The notes below the pieces were generated by a model. The model made no database searches. It saw only the letters and a list, made by a program, of their open reading frames with translations, and was not told where the DNA came from. This document shows, piece by piece, positions 63,906-64,000 of a stretch of 64,000 nucleotides of DNA; the stretch's first letter is position 1; each line of letters opens with the position of its first letter. The position numbers and the translations under genes were made by a program. This DNA is from Pseudarthrobacter sp. GA104 (GTDB lineage: Bacteria; Actinomycetota; Actinomycetes; Actinomycetales; Micrococcaceae): NCBI RefSeq assembly GCF_009741265.1, contig NZ_WOWL01000001.1, positions 2,418,001 to 2,482,000 on the forward strand, written 5' to 3'.

Positions 63906-64000
63906 TGGCTGCCTGTCCCGAGCCGGAATCCTGGCATGCAGGAGCGGCCTCGTGTTTGGATGACGGCCGGCTGCTTGACCCTGGAAAATTCAGCATAAGC
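63906..64000. other. Window end, no gene seen
   Basis: These 95 bases upstream of the zinc-ribbon gene hold no gene or strong hairpin that could be supported. Confidence 0.4.

Overview
The window looks like a chromosomal piece of an Arthrobacter/Pseudarthrobacter-type actinobacterium (Micrococcaceae). The evidence is the high GC, 16S and 23S genes of high-GC Gram-positive type, a 16S-23S spacer without tRNA genes, a choline oxidase whose catalytic residues fall at exactly the numbers known for Arthrobacter globiformis, and a glucodextranase with the domain order of the A. globiformis I42 enzyme.

Layout. 1-6206: tail of an unidentified gene with its terminator, then rRNA operon 1 (two promoters, antitermination-like leader, 16S, spacer, 23S, 5S, terminator). 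6264-10468: a LacI-type regulator and a GH2 beta-galactosidase with a palindromic operator. 10601-16562: rRNA operon 2, nearly identical to operon 1. 16558-21547: a 32-bp-period repeat array, an HU protein, a CopD-CtaG membrane fusion and a thioredoxin/NHL protein. 21560-25381: a DUF559/AbiEi-type protein between matching flanking repeats, a TcaA-like membrane protein and a HerA-like ATPase.

25534-37117 is an isomalto-oligosaccharide/dextran locus. A secreted GH15 glucodextranase makes sugars, a substrate-binding protein (with an apparent frameshift in its signal peptide) and two permeases import them, a cytoplasmic GH13 glucosidase releases glucose, and polyphosphate glucokinase phosphorylates it. 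Two ROK regulators lie divergent to the transporter and to the glucodextranase. 37278-42857 is a choline-to-glycine-betaine operon: TetR regulator, betaine-aldehyde dehydrogenase, choline oxidase and APC permease, with two 16-bp palindromic operators over a well-formed promoter.

43114-55548 holds a secreted Ig-repeat/PxKF protein, an AKR/DJ-1 pair, a luciferase-like oxidoreductase, a trehalose-phosphatase-like/GH15 fusion with a damaged phosphatase motif behind a foldable leader, an MFS exporter, a sarcosine-oxidase-like flavoenzyme with an AEC transporter, and panD. 55701-63489 appears to be a proline catabolism locus: LysR regulator, divergent APC permease, and bifunctional PutA. The LysR-permease gap and the putA upstream region share a motif. 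A complete IS3-family element sits in the centre of a converging 32-bp repeat array between permease and putA. A small Cys4 protein closes the window.

The most unusual items are the 32-bp-period converging arrays, the paired repeats around the DUF559 gene, the phosphatase-dead-looking GH15 fusion with its structured leader, the frameshifted lipoprotein, and the RBS-masking end of the IS element.
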